Of a stretch of 64,000 nucleotides of DNA, positions 26,345 through 34,954 are shown one piece after another. Position 1 is the stretch's first letter; each line of letters opens with the position of its first letter. Location: contig CAWFUF010000013.1 of NCBI GenBank assembly GCA_963818775.1, positions 1 through 64,000 on the forward strand, written 5' to 3'. The notes under the pieces were generated by a model. The model did not search any database. It worked only from the letters and a program-made list of their open reading frames with translations, and was not told the origin of the DNA. This stretch comes from JAMXLO01 sp963818775. GTDB lineage: Bacteria; Pseudomonadota; Alphaproteobacteria; Acetobacterales; Acetobacteraceae. The position numbers and the translations under genes are program-made.

Positions 26345-27202
26345 CTACGTGTCGGCAGGGGCAAACCGTTGAGCGTGGCGGCGGACTTGCTCGTTGTAGT
26401 TGGCGCGATAGCGGTCGCTGACCTGCTGGTGCACCGCGAGCGCTGCGGCGTCGCGTTCGGCCGTTGGCGGGTCGATCAGGTCGAAGTGGCCGTAGGTGTC
26501 CTCGCCGCGCACCAGCATCGCACAGCAGCGGACCGGCCCATCGACGCGGACGTGCGTGGGAGTGTAGTTCAGCCCGATGCCGACGCGGCGATGCGACGCG
26601 TTGTTCGGCGCCGAGCGATGCACCGCGAACTCGTGGTGCAGCGAGAAGGAGCCGGCGGGCAGCGCCATCGCTGTCGGGTTCGACTGGTCGAAGTCATCCA
26701 TGATGGTCTGGCCGGCGCGGTTGATGCTGTTCGCCAGGCCGAGGGCGGCGTGATGATACTCGCGGGCGGCGCCGCGGCTGGACAGTTGCTCCATGCAGCC
26801 CGCCTCGCGGGTTGCGTCGGTCAGCGCGACCCAGGCGCACACCTGCTCCCTCGGCTCCAGGCCGAAATAGGCGCCGTCCTGGTGCCAGGCGGCGTAGGTC
26901 GGCGAATGCGGCTCCTTGATGAAGAACGTGCTGGTCCAGACCAGGATGTTGGGGCCGATCACGTCCTCGATGGCGTCGAGGATGCGGGGATGCCGGATCA
27001 GGTCATTGAACCAAGGCGAGTGAGCATAGGCATGGGAACGCCATTTCACGTCAGCCTCGGCGACAGGAGACCCGAGGTCGGACTCCAGCCGGTGCAGGCC
27101 GGCGAGGCAGGTCGACACTTCATCTGGCGTGAGCGCGGGGATGGGAAAGAGGAAGCCGTCGTAATGGAATGAGTCCACCTGGGCCTTGGTCAGTGCTTTC
27201 AT
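26345..27202 (-). CDS. Phytanoyl-CoA dioxygenase (PhyH) family protein
   Basis: This 285-residue Fe(II)/2-oxoglutarate-dependent oxygenase-type protein starts at ATG 27202 after a strong GGAGGAG. Iron ligands are visible as H-x-D in AAWHQDGAYFGLEP and the distal His in EFAVHRSAPNNASHRR, where the following Arg would hold 2-oxoglutarate. ILVWTSTFFIKEPHS is also conserved. It heads the operon with two Gfo/Idh/MocA dehydrogenases, which suggests hydroxylation of a substrate later oxidised by them. It is divergent from the acyl-CoA-dehydrogenase-like gene with 75 bp between starts. Confidence 0.9.
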   Translation of the reverse strand: MKALTKAQVDSFHYDGFLFPIPALTPDEVSTCLAGLHRLESDLGSPVAEADVKWRSHAYAHSPWFNDLIRHPRILDAIEDVIGPNILVWTSTFFIKEPHSPTYAAWHQDGAYFGLEPREQVCAWVALTDATREAGCMEQLSSRGAAREYHHAALGLANSINRAGQTIMDDFDQSNPTAMALPAGSFSLHHEFAVHRSAPNNASHRRVGIGLNYTPTHVRVDGPVRCCAMLVRGEDTYGHFDLIDPPTAERDAAALAVHQQVSDRYRANYNEQVRRHAQRFAPADT

Positions 27203-27277
27203 AGAGCTCCTCCGTCGTCTGGTCAGAGCATCACGTTATCAGGGGACTGGCAACGGGACTGGAGGATGGAGGTGGTC

Positions 27278-28408
27278 ATGACGGGAGCTGAATTTCTTGC
27301 CGCCCGGCGATTGGAGCCGACGGTCGCGGAACTGCGCGGCCAGTTCGACCAGGACCGTCAGCTGCCGAGAAGACTGGTCGAGGAACTGCACGCGGCGAAC
27401 CTGTTCCGCATGTGGCTGCCGCGCGCGATTGGTGGCGCCGAGTTGCCGCCGCTGCCGTTCCTCGAAGTGATCGAGGAGTTGTCGCGCCAGGACGGCTCGG
27501 TGGGATGGTGCACGGTGATCCCCGCGGGCTATGCCCGTCTGGCCGGCGCGCTGGACGAGGCTGTCGCGCGCGAGATCTTCGGGACCGGCATGGGCGTGTT
27601 GGTCGGAACATTGAACCCGACAGGCAAGGCGATGGCCGCGCCGGGCGGCTACCGGGTGACCGGGCGCTGGGGCTACGGCAGCTTCATCGGCTACGGCGAC
27701 TGGGTACTCGGCAACTGCATCACCGAGGACGGCAACTTCCGGCTGTGCCTGTTCCCGCGCGCCGAAGTGGAGGTATTCGACGTCTGGCATGTCGGTGGGC
27801 TGCGAGCGACCGGCAGCAACGACTACCAGGTGACAGATCTGTTAGTGCCGGAGCAGCACACGATTCCGCTGGTGGATTTCCAGCCGCCGCCGCGCCGATC
27901 GGGACCGCTCTATTCGGTGCCGATGACCAGCACGTTCGTCAGTTGCGTCGCCACGGTCACGCTGGGCATCGCGCGGGCCGCGCTCAACTCGCTGGTGGAG
28001 ATCGGCGCTGACAAGAAGACGGCCGGCCAGCCGACGGTGCTGCACGACAAGCCGCTTGCGCAGGCCGACCTGGCGCGGGCCGAGGCGATACTGGGGGCGG
28101 GGCGGGCGTACCTGTTCAGCGAGCTGGGAAAGATGTGGGAGGACACCGTGGCGGACCGTCCGATCACGATACGCGCCCGGGCGGCGGTGAAGCTCGCGGC
28201 ATGTCATGCGGCGCAGTGCGCGATCCAGGCGGTGGATCTGGCCTATCAGTCGGCGGGTGGCGTGTCGGTGTTTCAGGGCAGCCGGCTGGAGCGATGCTTT
28301 CGCGACGTGCACGTCGCCGGGCAGCATGTCGCGTTGAGCATGCAGGCCAGCCTGGAGCCGGTGGGACGCGTGCTGTACGGCCTGCCGCCGGGGGCGGCGC
28401 GGTTCTGA
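27278..28408 (+). CDS. Acyl-CoA-dehydrogenase-like flavoprotein (monooxygenase-type)
   Basis: This protein of about 376 residues has the acyl-CoA dehydrogenase fold: LVEELHAANLFRMWLPRAIG and the middle beta domain (YRVTGRWGYGSFIGYGDWVL, GLRATGSNDYQVTDLLVPE), then a helical C-terminus with YQSAGGVSVFQGSRLERCFRDVHVAGQH. The H-x-x-x-x-R-D-VH-AGQH ending is typical of the two-component flavin monooxygenase branch (HsaA/HpaB-like, DszC) rather than true dehydrogenases. ATG 27278, preceded by GGAGGTGGTC, is preferred over ATG 27266. It is divergent from the PhyH operon and convergent with an MFS carrier gene. Confidence 0.85.
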   Translation: MTGAEFLAARRLEPTVAELRGQFDQDRQLPRRLVEELHAANLFRMWLPRAIGGAELPPLPFLEVIEELSRQDGSVGWCTVIPAGYARLAGALDEAVAREIFGTGMGVLVGTLNPTGKAMAAPGGYRVTGRWGYGSFIGYGDWVLGNCITEDGNFRLCLFPRAEVEVFDVWHVGGLRATGSNDYQVTDLLVPEQHTIPLVDFQPPPRRSGPLYSVPMTSTFVSCVATVTLGIARAALNSLVEIGADKKTAGQPTVLHDKPLAQADLARAEAILGAGRAYLFSELGKMWEDTVADRPITIRARAAVKLAACHAAQCAIQAVDLAYQSAGGVSVFQGSRLERCFRDVHVAGQHVALSMQASLEPVGRVLYGLPPGAARF

Positions 28409-28424
28409 GCTTACCGCGTCTCGG

Positions 28425-29702
28425 TCACGCCACGGTCAGCTCTGCGACCATCTGCTTGCCTTTGGTCTCTGGGCTGCACAGCAGGGCGGCGATGAAGCTG
28501 ACCAAGCCCACCAAGGTGCCGATGAGCATCGGAATGGCGAACCCCATGTGCCACGTGGTCGCCGCGTACGCCATGATCGGTCCCATCAGACCGCCGAAGA
28601 TGGCGCCCTGGTGATAGCAGAAGCCGCTCGCTGTCGCGCGTACCTCAGTCGGGAAGCGCTCGGTCATGTAGCTTGCATTCTGGCCGTAGATACCGCCGGC
28701 GCCGAAGCATCCTTGCAGGGCGAAGAAGATCACGATCATGGTGTAGTCGTTGGTCAACAGGTAAAGCGGCGTGACCGGGATCGCGAGAATTGCCGGCAGG
28801 ATCATCGCCCAGCGGCGTCCAAGCACGTCCGCTACTCGGCCCCAGCAGCAGCACGAGATGAAGAACAGCACGTTCTGCAGCATGATCGGCAGCGCGACCA
28901 ATGCAGGGCTGAGGCCCAGGTCCTTTTGCAGATGCGTTGCGAACAACGTGCCGATCGAATAGCCGACGACAAAGCTGCTCGCCATCCACCAGCACGCCGT
29001 CAGCGTATTGCCAAGCAGGTCACCCTTGAAGATCGTCAGCAGCGGCACACGCACTTCGCGCTTTTGCGCGCGCTGGAGGCGGCGGTTTTCCAGCCAGATC
29101 GGCGGTTCGTTGACGAACTTCCGAACGTAGACGATTGCCAACGCCGGCAGGACGCCGATCCACAGCAGACCACGCCAGCCGATGTAGTCGTAGAGCAACC
29201 CGTAGGCAGCGGCCGACAGCAATCCGCCCAGCCCCCACGAGCCCTGCATCGCGCCCGCCATGAAGCCGCGCGAGCGGATCGGCCACTGCTCCAGCGCGAG
29301 CGAGGCGCCGACCGGCCACTCCGCGCCCATGCCGATGCCCAGCATTGCGCGGAAGAAGAACAGGAAGGCGAAGCTAGGAGAGAAGCCTGCGATGAAATTG
29401 CAAACGGAGAACCAGGCGATCGAGATCATCAGCGGCTTCTTGCGGCCGATGCGATCGGCGAGCCATCCGGAGCCGGTCGCGCCGATCAGCCGTAGCCATA
29501 ACGTCAAAGTAAAGACAGCAGTCACCGCCGTTAGCGGGACATGAAACTCCTGCGATATCGGCAGCATGATGAAGACGAAGATCGTAAAATCGAAGGAGTC
29601 GAGCGTCCACCCTAGCCATGCCGCTATCCAGGCATGCCACTGTTCTCTGGTGGGCTCCCGCCACCACGCAATCTGCCCGCCGTGATGAACCGATGTCGCC
29701 AT
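28425..29702 (-). CDS. MFS transporter, metabolite:proton symporter type
   Basis: This 425-residue integral membrane protein has about 12 hydrophobic segments. Motif A after TM2 reads GWLADRIGRKKPLM. The N-terminus TREQWHAWIAAWLGWTLDSF and the TM4-5 stretch MGAEWPVGASLALEQWPIRS resemble the sialic/lactic and aromatic acid symporter subfamilies. The start is ATG 29702 after GGGAGGA. It probably imports the substrate for the surrounding oxidative enzymes, which is inference from position only. Confidence 0.88.
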   Translation of the reverse strand: MATSVHHGGQIAWWREPTREQWHAWIAAWLGWTLDSFDFTIFVFIMLPISQEFHVPLTAVTAVFTLTLWLRLIGATGSGWLADRIGRKKPLMISIAWFSVCNFIAGFSPSFAFLFFFRAMLGIGMGAEWPVGASLALEQWPIRSRGFMAGAMQGSWGLGGLLSAAAYGLLYDYIGWRGLLWIGVLPALAIVYVRKFVNEPPIWLENRRLQRAQKREVRVPLLTIFKGDLLGNTLTACWWMASSFVVGYSIGTLFATHLQKDLGLSPALVALPIMLQNVLFFISCCCWGRVADVLGRRWAMILPAILAIPVTPLYLLTNDYTMIVIFFALQGCFGAGGIYGQNASYMTERFPTEVRATASGFCYHQGAIFGGLMGPIMAYAATTWHMGFAIPMLIGTLVGLVSFIAALLCSPETKGKQMVAELTVA

Positions 29703-29906
29703 GGCTCAATCCTCCCAGGTCGGCGCGGTCCCTTCGAGCGGGGACATCCTCCGACCATACATGTGCGACAGCTGCGCACATGATCACGTTTCGCGGCGTA
29801 TTGTGAATCGCTGAAGCGGATGTCTGGGATTCGCCTTGTCTCGATCAGGTCGTATGCATCGCGACGGCTATTGCGGAGCGCGCGATACACGGCGCGCCAC
29901 GAGGCA

Positions 29907-30248
29907 CTATCTCTGTGCCTGTTCCGGCGAGACGCCTCGGTGACATGATTGTTGCAGGTACCCTATGGGCCTGGAGCGCGTGACGTCGAGCGGATGATCG
30001 ATCAGCGGCTGCACATGTTTGAGGAATTGTACTGTGTGCGGCAGTTCAGCGTGGTGATCGAAGGCTGCTTCATCCTTCCAGCATGAGTGGATGTAGAACA
30101 GCAATGGATCGCGTGTGGAGCGATAGGCCTCGACCGCTCGACAGCCTGGCTCCGCGCGAGTCGGAGGGATGACATCGCGCAGCGCCGCCGCGACGGCGTC
30201 CTGCTGGCCCTCGCGTGCGTGGAAGCGGGCGAAGATGAACAGTTCCAT
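29907..30248 (-). CDS. Antibiotic biosynthesis monooxygenase (ABM) domain protein, putative quinol monooxygenase
   Basis: This 113-residue protein starts at ATG 30248 (MELFIFARFHAREGQQDAVA). It is one ferredoxin-like ABM domain with PGCRAVEAYRSTRDPLLFYI, CWKDEAAFDHHAELPHTVQF and FLKHVQPL. Members such as YgiN oxidise quinols without a cofactor or act as small dimeric detoxifying proteins. The open frame continues upstream into the decayed toxin-antitoxin locus, but that part is out of frame debris. A 200-bp gap with no gene separates it from the MFS gene. Confidence 0.85.
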   Translation of the reverse strand: MELFIFARFHAREGQQDAVAAALRDVIPPTRAEPGCRAVEAYRSTRDPLLFYIHSCWKDEAAFDHHAELPHTVQFLKHVQPLIDHPLDVTRSRPIGYLQQSCHRGVSPEQAQR

Positions 30249-30291
30249 CGGATGCTCTGCTTGCGGTATCAGAATCGCGCCGACGCAAATA

Positions 30292-30409
30292 TCAAACCAC
30301 GATAACCGTATCGCTGTATTGCGCAACGCGGGCGTCGTGCGTGAGCAGACGCAGTGGCACGGTGATGGCCTGCGCGGAGGGCGATGTGGGTGTCGAGCAG
30401 CAGCCTCAC
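30292..30409 (-). pseudogene. PIN-domain toxin remnant (large internal deletion)
   Basis: The frame from GTG 30409, overlapping the antitoxin stop as GTGA, begins RLLLDTHIALRA, the first strand of a PIN toxin with its catalytic Asp. Within about 13 codons the match is lost. In another frame the sequence reads PLRLLTHDARVAQYSDTVIVV and stops at 30292, the standard PIN ending. About 90 central residues are missing. Both ends of the same gene are therefore preserved around a deletion. Confidence 0.75.
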
Positions 30410-30656
30410 TCGGGTTTCCCGGTGAACAGCGCGGTGATCGCGGCTTCATCATCAGTGTCGATCGTGTCGGGGACGACGAACTTGCCTTTGGCGACCCCCC
30501 GATCCGCTTGCCGGTCTGGGCTGGCTTGATTGCCACCAACTTCGCAGCAGGCCGGCCGTTGCGGGCGATGATGATCACCTTCTCGGCGCCGGACTCGACC
30601 GCCCCGACGAGCCGCAAAAGGGTGGACCTGGCTTCGAGCATGTTGACGGTTGGCAT
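30406..30656 (-). pseudogene. Phd/YefM-family antitoxin with frameshift
   Basis: From ATG 30656 the frame reads PTVNMLEARSTLLRLVGAVE then KVIIIARNGRPAAKLVAI, a classical Phd/YefM fold with its RNGRPAAKL strand. At a run of six G (CGGATCGGGGGGTCG) the frame slips; the correct continuation GVAKGKFVVPDTIDTDDEAA ends at 30406. The acidic C-terminal tail that would neutralise the toxin is thus out of frame. It was coupled to the PIN toxin by a GTGA overlap. Confidence 0.85.
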
Positions 30657-30747
30657 GGGCGGTCTCACTTGGCCAGACCAGATTAAGCCAGGTGCGTTCG
30701 GGGGCAAATTCAAGCGCCGTCATCGAGCGGGGTCGACAGAGGGGGAC

Positions 30748-31020
30748 ATGCGGCATATGTTTCGGCATATGCCATCAAAATCGCCACGCCACCCGGAACG
30801 TCATGTCAGGTTGTTCAAGAACGGCCGTAACCAGGCTGTGCGGATTCCGCGCGAGTTCGAGCTGCCCGGCGATGAAGCCGTCGTGCGCAAGGAAGGCGAA
30901 CGGCTGATCATCGAGCCCGCCCCGGCCAGGTCGCTCCTTGCTCTGCTGGCTACTCTCATGCCCCTCGATGAAGACTTTCCGCCGATCCCCGACGCGCCGC
31001 CTGATGCCGTCGAGTCTTGA
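30748..31020 (+). CDS. vapB: VapB-type antitoxin
   Basis: This protein of up to 90 residues has an AbrB-type swapped-hairpin DNA-binding domain (HVRLFKNGRNQAVRIPREFE then VVRKEGERLIIEPAP) and a C-terminal toxin-binding tail LMPLDEDFPPIPDAPPDAVE. Three in-frame ATGs (30748, 30757, 30769) lie inside the repeat region; the first is preceded by GAGGGGG. The stop overlaps the vapC start (TGATG), the usual arrangement. It diverges from the dead Phd/PIN locus with about 90 bp between. Confidence 0.9.
   Translation: MRHMFRHMPSKSPRHPERHVRLFKNGRNQAVRIPREFELPGDEAVVRKEGERLIIEPAPARSLLALLATLMPLDEDFPPIPDAPPDAVES
30751..30772. promoter_or_regulatory. Candidate VapBC operator repeats
   Basis: CGGCATATG occurs twice (30751-30759 and 30763-30771), and the second copy extends to the palindrome GCATATGC (30765-30772). 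They lie over the first codons of vapB. VapBC complexes are known to bind paired repeats near their own start; the assignment here is inferred from position and symmetry. Confidence 0.45.
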
Positions 31021-31430
31021 TGCAATATCTGCTGGATACCAACATCGTGTCCGATCTGGTCCGCAATCCGCAGGGCCAAATCGCGGACCGCATTCGCGAG
31101 GTCGGAGAGGCGCAGGTATGCACCAGCATCATCGTCGCCGCGGAATTGCGCTATGGCGCTGCGAAGAAGGGTTCGGTGCGGCTGGCGCGGCGGGTGGAAG
31201 CGATACTCGGCGCACTCGACGTGCTGCCATTTGAGGCACCAGCCGACGCGGCCTATGGCTTAATCCGCACGCGGCTGGAACGTAGCGGCAGACCGATCGG
31301 CGGCAACGACCTGCTGATCGCGGCGCAGGCGATGGCGCTTGGCTGCACGATCGTCACGAACAACACAGCGGAGTTCCGGCGCGTCAGGGATTTGGTCAGC
31401 GATAACTGGTTGCAGCGCGCGCCGCTCTGA
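31020..31430 (+). CDS. vapC: VapC-type PIN-domain ribonuclease toxin
   Basis: This 136-residue PIN endoribonuclease has its acidic residues in place: Asp in YLLDTNIVSDLV, Glu in TSIIVAAELRYGAAKKG, and Asp in RPIGGNDLLIAAQAMALG, followed by TIVTNNTAEFRRV. VapC toxins cleave tRNA or rRNA when freed from VapB. It overlaps vapB by one base. Full length with all motifs, so it appears functional, unlike the PIN remnant 600 bp away. Confidence 0.92.
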   Translation: MQYLLDTNIVSDLVRNPQGQIADRIREVGEAQVCTSIIVAAELRYGAAKKGSVRLARRVEAILGALDVLPFEAPADAAYGLIRTRLERSGRPIGGNDLLIAAQAMALGCTIVTNNTAEFRRVRDLVSDNWLQRAPL

Positions 31431-31495
31431 TTTGGACGCAGTGCTCCAGCAGCGCTACGCTTCTCATCAGAGAGAATTCGGAAACACACCCACTC

Positions 31496-32567
31496 ATGTC
31501 CCTCATCGAGCGAGGCGGTATTGACTGCGACATCCATCCTGCGGTGCCGAACCTGCGCGCCCTTCACCCTTACCTTTCGGACCACTGGCGCGACGTCGTC
31601 ATCCAACGCGGCGTACACGAGCTCGAGTTCGATCGCCTACCCCGCGAACTCGCCGCTAACCTCTCGTCCCGATTGGCGCCTGCCCAACGGCAAGCCCGGC
31701 TCCGACCTCGACGCACTGCGCGCCCACGCGCTCAACCCGTTCGGCACGTCAATCGCCATCTGCAACTGCCTCTACGGCGTGCAACTGCTGTTCTCCGAGG
31801 ACATGGGTGCCGGCTTTGCCCGCGCGGTGAACGACTGGATGGCGGCCGAGTGGCTGGACAAGGAGCCGCGCCTGCGCGCCTCCATTGTGGTGCCGATGCA
31901 GAACGCCGAACTGGCGGTCGAGGAAATCAACCGCGTCGCCCCCGATCGTCGCTTCGTGCAGATCCTGCTGCTGGTGATGCACGACCATCCGCTGGGCAAG
32001 CGCCACTACTGGCCAATCTACGCCGCCGCCGAGAAACACGGCCTGCCGGTCGGCATCCATGCCGGCTCCGCCTATCGCCATCCGGTCACGCCGCTCGGCT
32101 GGCCGACCTACTATACCGAGGACTACGCGGCACAGGCACCCGCCTTCCAGGCCGCGCTGTCATCGCTGGTCTGCGAGGGCGTGTTCACCAAGTTCCCCGA
32201 CCTGAAGGTCGTGCTGCTTGAGTCGGGCTTCACCTGGCTCCCTGCTCATCTGTGGCGACTGACCAAGTTCTGGCGTGGGCTGCGCATGGAGATACCGTGG
32301 GTGGACCGTGCCCCCACCGACATCGTGCGGTCCAACGTCCGCCTCACCACGCAGCCGTGTGACGCGCCACCGACCACCGAGGCGTTCCAGCGCCTGCTCG
32401 ACCACATGGGATCGGACGAGATGCTGCTATTCTCCACCGACTATCCGCACTGGCAGTTCGACGGCGACGCGGTGCTGCCCGAGGGCTTGTCACGCGAGCT
32501 CGTCCGCAAGATCATGATCGACAATCCCCGAGACACCTATTCCCGCCTGACGGAGACCGTTGCATGA
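31496..32567 (+). pseudogene. Amidohydrolase_2 (ACMSD-like) family protein 1, frameshifted
   Basis: From ATG 31496 the frame shows the metal-binding opening GIDCDIHPAVPNLRALHPYL (Asp-x-His). At about 31665-31672 (GCTAACCTCTCGTCCCGATTGG) it slips by one base. The rest reads on in the next frame: RPDWRLPNGKPGSDLDALRA, LPVGIHAGSAYRHPVTPLG (metal His) and LLFSTDYPHWQFDGD (metal Asp) to 32567. The joined length of about 357 residues is normal for decarboxylase/hydrolase-type amidohydrolases. Its stop overlaps the start of the next amidohydrolase by ATGA. Confidence 0.85.
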
Positions 32568-33672
32568 ACGTCCAGGTCACCAGTCGTCCCGACATCCAGC
32601 CCGCCGCCACCTCGAAGCTGGCGATCGCCGATGGCGACATTCATCCGCAGCGCAACTCCTACAAGGACCTCTTCCCCTACATGGAGGCCCGCTGGGTGGA
32701 GATGGCGAAGACCTTCGGCTCGCGCCCGCGTCAGGCCTACCAGGCCGGCCCTGCCTATCCGAAGGGCCAGCCCAACGCCTCGCGCCGCGACGCCTGGCCG
32801 CCGAACGGCCGCCCTGGCAGCAGTTTGCCGTTCATGCAGAAGCAACTGCTGGACGAGAACAACATCACCCTCGGCATCCTGAACCCGACCGGCGACAACG
32901 GCTCCAGCTTCCAGAACCGGGAGTTCGGCAATGGCGTCGCCAGCGCGATGAACCGCTGGGTCGAGGCCGAGTGGCTGATCGAGCCACGCCTGAAAGGCTC
33001 CATTGTGGTACCCTACGAGGACGCTGATGCTGCCGTGGCCGAGATCGAGCGCTGGGCCGGCGATCCGCGCTTCGTCCAGGTGCTGATGGTCAGCCGCACC
33101 GCCAATCCGCCCGGCCAGAAGCAGGTACCTGGAAGATCTACGAGGCCGCCGCTGCCGCCAATCTGCCGGTCGGCGTGCACGCCTTCGGTTTCGGAGGCTA
33201 TCCCGTGACCGGCGCCGGCTGGCCCTCGTTCTACATCGAGGACATGGTCGGCCACGCACAGTCGTCACAGGCCTTCCTCACCAGCCTCGTGATCGAGGGT
33301 GTGTTCGAGCGCATCCCCAACTTCAAACTGGTCCTGATCGAGTCAGGCTTCGCCTGGCTGCCGCCGCTCGCCTGGCGGCTCGACAAGCTGTGGAACCGCC
33401 TGAAGCAGGAGACGCCGCACCTGAAGCGTGCGCCGTCGGAATACATCCGTGAGAGCGTCTGGCTGACCACCCAGCCCATGGAGGAGCCGCTTCCGCGCGA
33501 GCACGTGCTTGACGCGATCGACTGGATCGGCTGGGACCGGCTGCTCTTCGCCACCGATTATCCGCACTGGGACTACGACGACCCGACGCAGGTGCTGCCG
33601 ATGCCGCTGCCCGAGCAGCAGCGGCGAGATTTCTTCTTCAACAACGCGATGAAGCTGTATCGGCAGATCTGA
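32564..33672 (+). pseudogene. Amidohydrolase_2 family protein 2, frameshifted
   Basis: This is a paralogue of the preceding gene. It starts at ATG 32564 inside the previous stop. The first frame holds LAIADGDIHPQRNSYKDLFP and GDPRFVQVLMVSRTANPPGQ. Near 33120-33130 (CAGAAGCAGGTACCTGG) it shifts, and the next frame gives KIYEAAAAANLPVGVHAFGF, LVLIESGFAWLPPLAWRLD and LLFATDYPHWDYDDPT to 33672. Metal ligands of the family are all present in the joined protein (about 370 residues). Both members of the pair are broken at different places. Confidence 0.85.
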
Positions 33673-33733
33673 CCTGCCGCCTTTTGGTTGACCGCGCCGC
33701 CGGCGCTCCCTAGCCTGCCGGCGGAATCCCGTG

Positions 33734-34813
33734 ATGGACAAGCCAAGCATTCCGCCCAGTTTCGCCGCGCGCGCCGCTGTGCCGCCCGGGCTGGACGCCC
33801 GCTCGGCCGCCGTGCTGCGCGAAATCGTCGAACAGTATGTGGAAACCGGCGAGCCGGTCGGCAGTCGCACGCTGTCGCGCCGGCTGCCGATCAGCCTGTC
33901 GCCCGCCACCATTCGCAACGTGATGGCGGACCTGACCGACGCCGGCCTGCTGTTCGCGCCCCACACATCCGCCGGGCGGCTGCCCACCGATCAGGGGCTC
34001 CGTCTGTTCGTCGACGGCCTGTTGCACTTCGGTGAACTCGCCGAGGATGAGCGCGAGGCGATTACGGCGGCGTTGGCAGCCTCTGGCCGCAGCCTGGAGG
34101 ATACGCTGGCCGAGGCCAGTTCCATGCTGTCTGGCCTGTCGCAGGCGGCCGGCCTCGTGCTGGCGCCGAAGTCGGATGGAGCGATCCGCCACATCGAATT
34201 CGTCCCTCTCGGCCCCGGCCGCGCCCTGGTGGTGCTGGTCAACTCTGACGGCCATGTCGAGAACCGGGTCGTTGACACACCGCCTGGCCTGCCGCCTTCT
34301 GCGCTGCAGCAGGCGAGCAATTACCTCAACGCGCGGCTGTCGGGCCGTTCGCTGACCGAGCTGCGCCGCATCGTCGCCGAAGAGATCACCGCCAACCGCT
34401 CCGAACTGGATGCCCTCTCCGCGATGGTGGTGGAGGCCGGCCTCGCCACCTGGACCGGCGAGGGCCGCGCCGGCAGCCTGATCGTCCGAGGCCAGGCGCG
34501 TCTGCTGTCCGACGTCACACAGATCGAGCGGCTATCCGCCATCCAGATGCTGTTCGAGCGGCTGGAGGCGCAGGAGACGATGCTGCGCCTGCTTGAGCTG
34601 GCCGAGCAGTCCGACGGCGTCCGCATCTTTATTGGCGCGGAGAGCGGGCTGTTCGGCACCTCTGGTGTTTCGATGGTGGTCGCGCCGGCGCGCAACGACG
34701 GCGGCCGCATTGTGGGAGCTATCGGCGTCATAGGCCCGACGCGGATCAACTACGGACGGATCATCCCCGTGGTGGACTACACCGCGCGGGTGATCGGCCG
34801 GCTCCTGGGGTAG
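33734..34813 (+). CDS. hrcA: Heat-inducible transcription repressor HrcA
   Basis: This repressor of the heat-shock regulon has about 359 residues. The N-terminal winged helix reads VLREIVEQYVETGEPVGSRT then LSPATIRNVMADLTDAGLLF and PHTSAGRLPTDQGLRLFVD, all diagnostic for HrcA. The C-terminal ligand-binding region ends GAIGVIGPTRINYGRIIPVV. It would bind a CIRCE element, which I do not find upstream of this gene or of dnaK. It is followed by a small GC hairpin and grpE, forming the usual hrcA-grpE order. ATG 33734 is preceded by an in-frame GTG at 33731. Confidence 0.97.
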   Translation: MDKPSIPPSFAARAAVPPGLDARSAAVLREIVEQYVETGEPVGSRTLSRRLPISLSPATIRNVMADLTDAGLLFAPHTSAGRLPTDQGLRLFVDGLLHFGELAEDEREAITAALAASGRSLEDTLAEASSMLSGLSQAAGLVLAPKSDGAIRHIEFVPLGPGRALVVLVNSDGHVENRVVDTPPGLPPSALQQASNYLNARLSGRSLTELRRIVAEEITANRSELDALSAMVVEAGLATWTGEGRAGSLIVRGQARLLSDVTQIERLSAIQMLFERLEAQETMLRLLELAEQSDGVRIFIGAESGLFGTSGVSMVVAPARNDGGRIVGAIGVIGPTRINYGRIIPVVDYTARVIGRLLG

Positions 34814-34816
34814 GAA

Positions 34817-34832
34817 GCCGCCGTCTGGCGGC
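34817..34832 (+). terminator. Short GC hairpin after hrcA
   Basis: GCCGCC-GTCT-GGCGGC forms a perfect 6-bp stem four bases after the hrcA stop. There is no T-run, so termination would be weak or it may be an mRNA-stabilising hairpin. Confidence 0.35.
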
Positions 34833-34954
34833 ACGGCCCGGGTTGATTACGGTAAACGCGCGGTTCACCTTTCGCCGCTAAACTGAACCCGCGCCCCTGT
34901 GCACTGGGCCAAACCGCTTGTCCGCCGCTCATTGTCATCCTAACTGAACGCGCC

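Noticed and set aside
33673..33733. CIRCE element upstream of hrcA
   Set aside because: No TTAGCACTC-N9-GAGTGCTAA-like palindrome is present.
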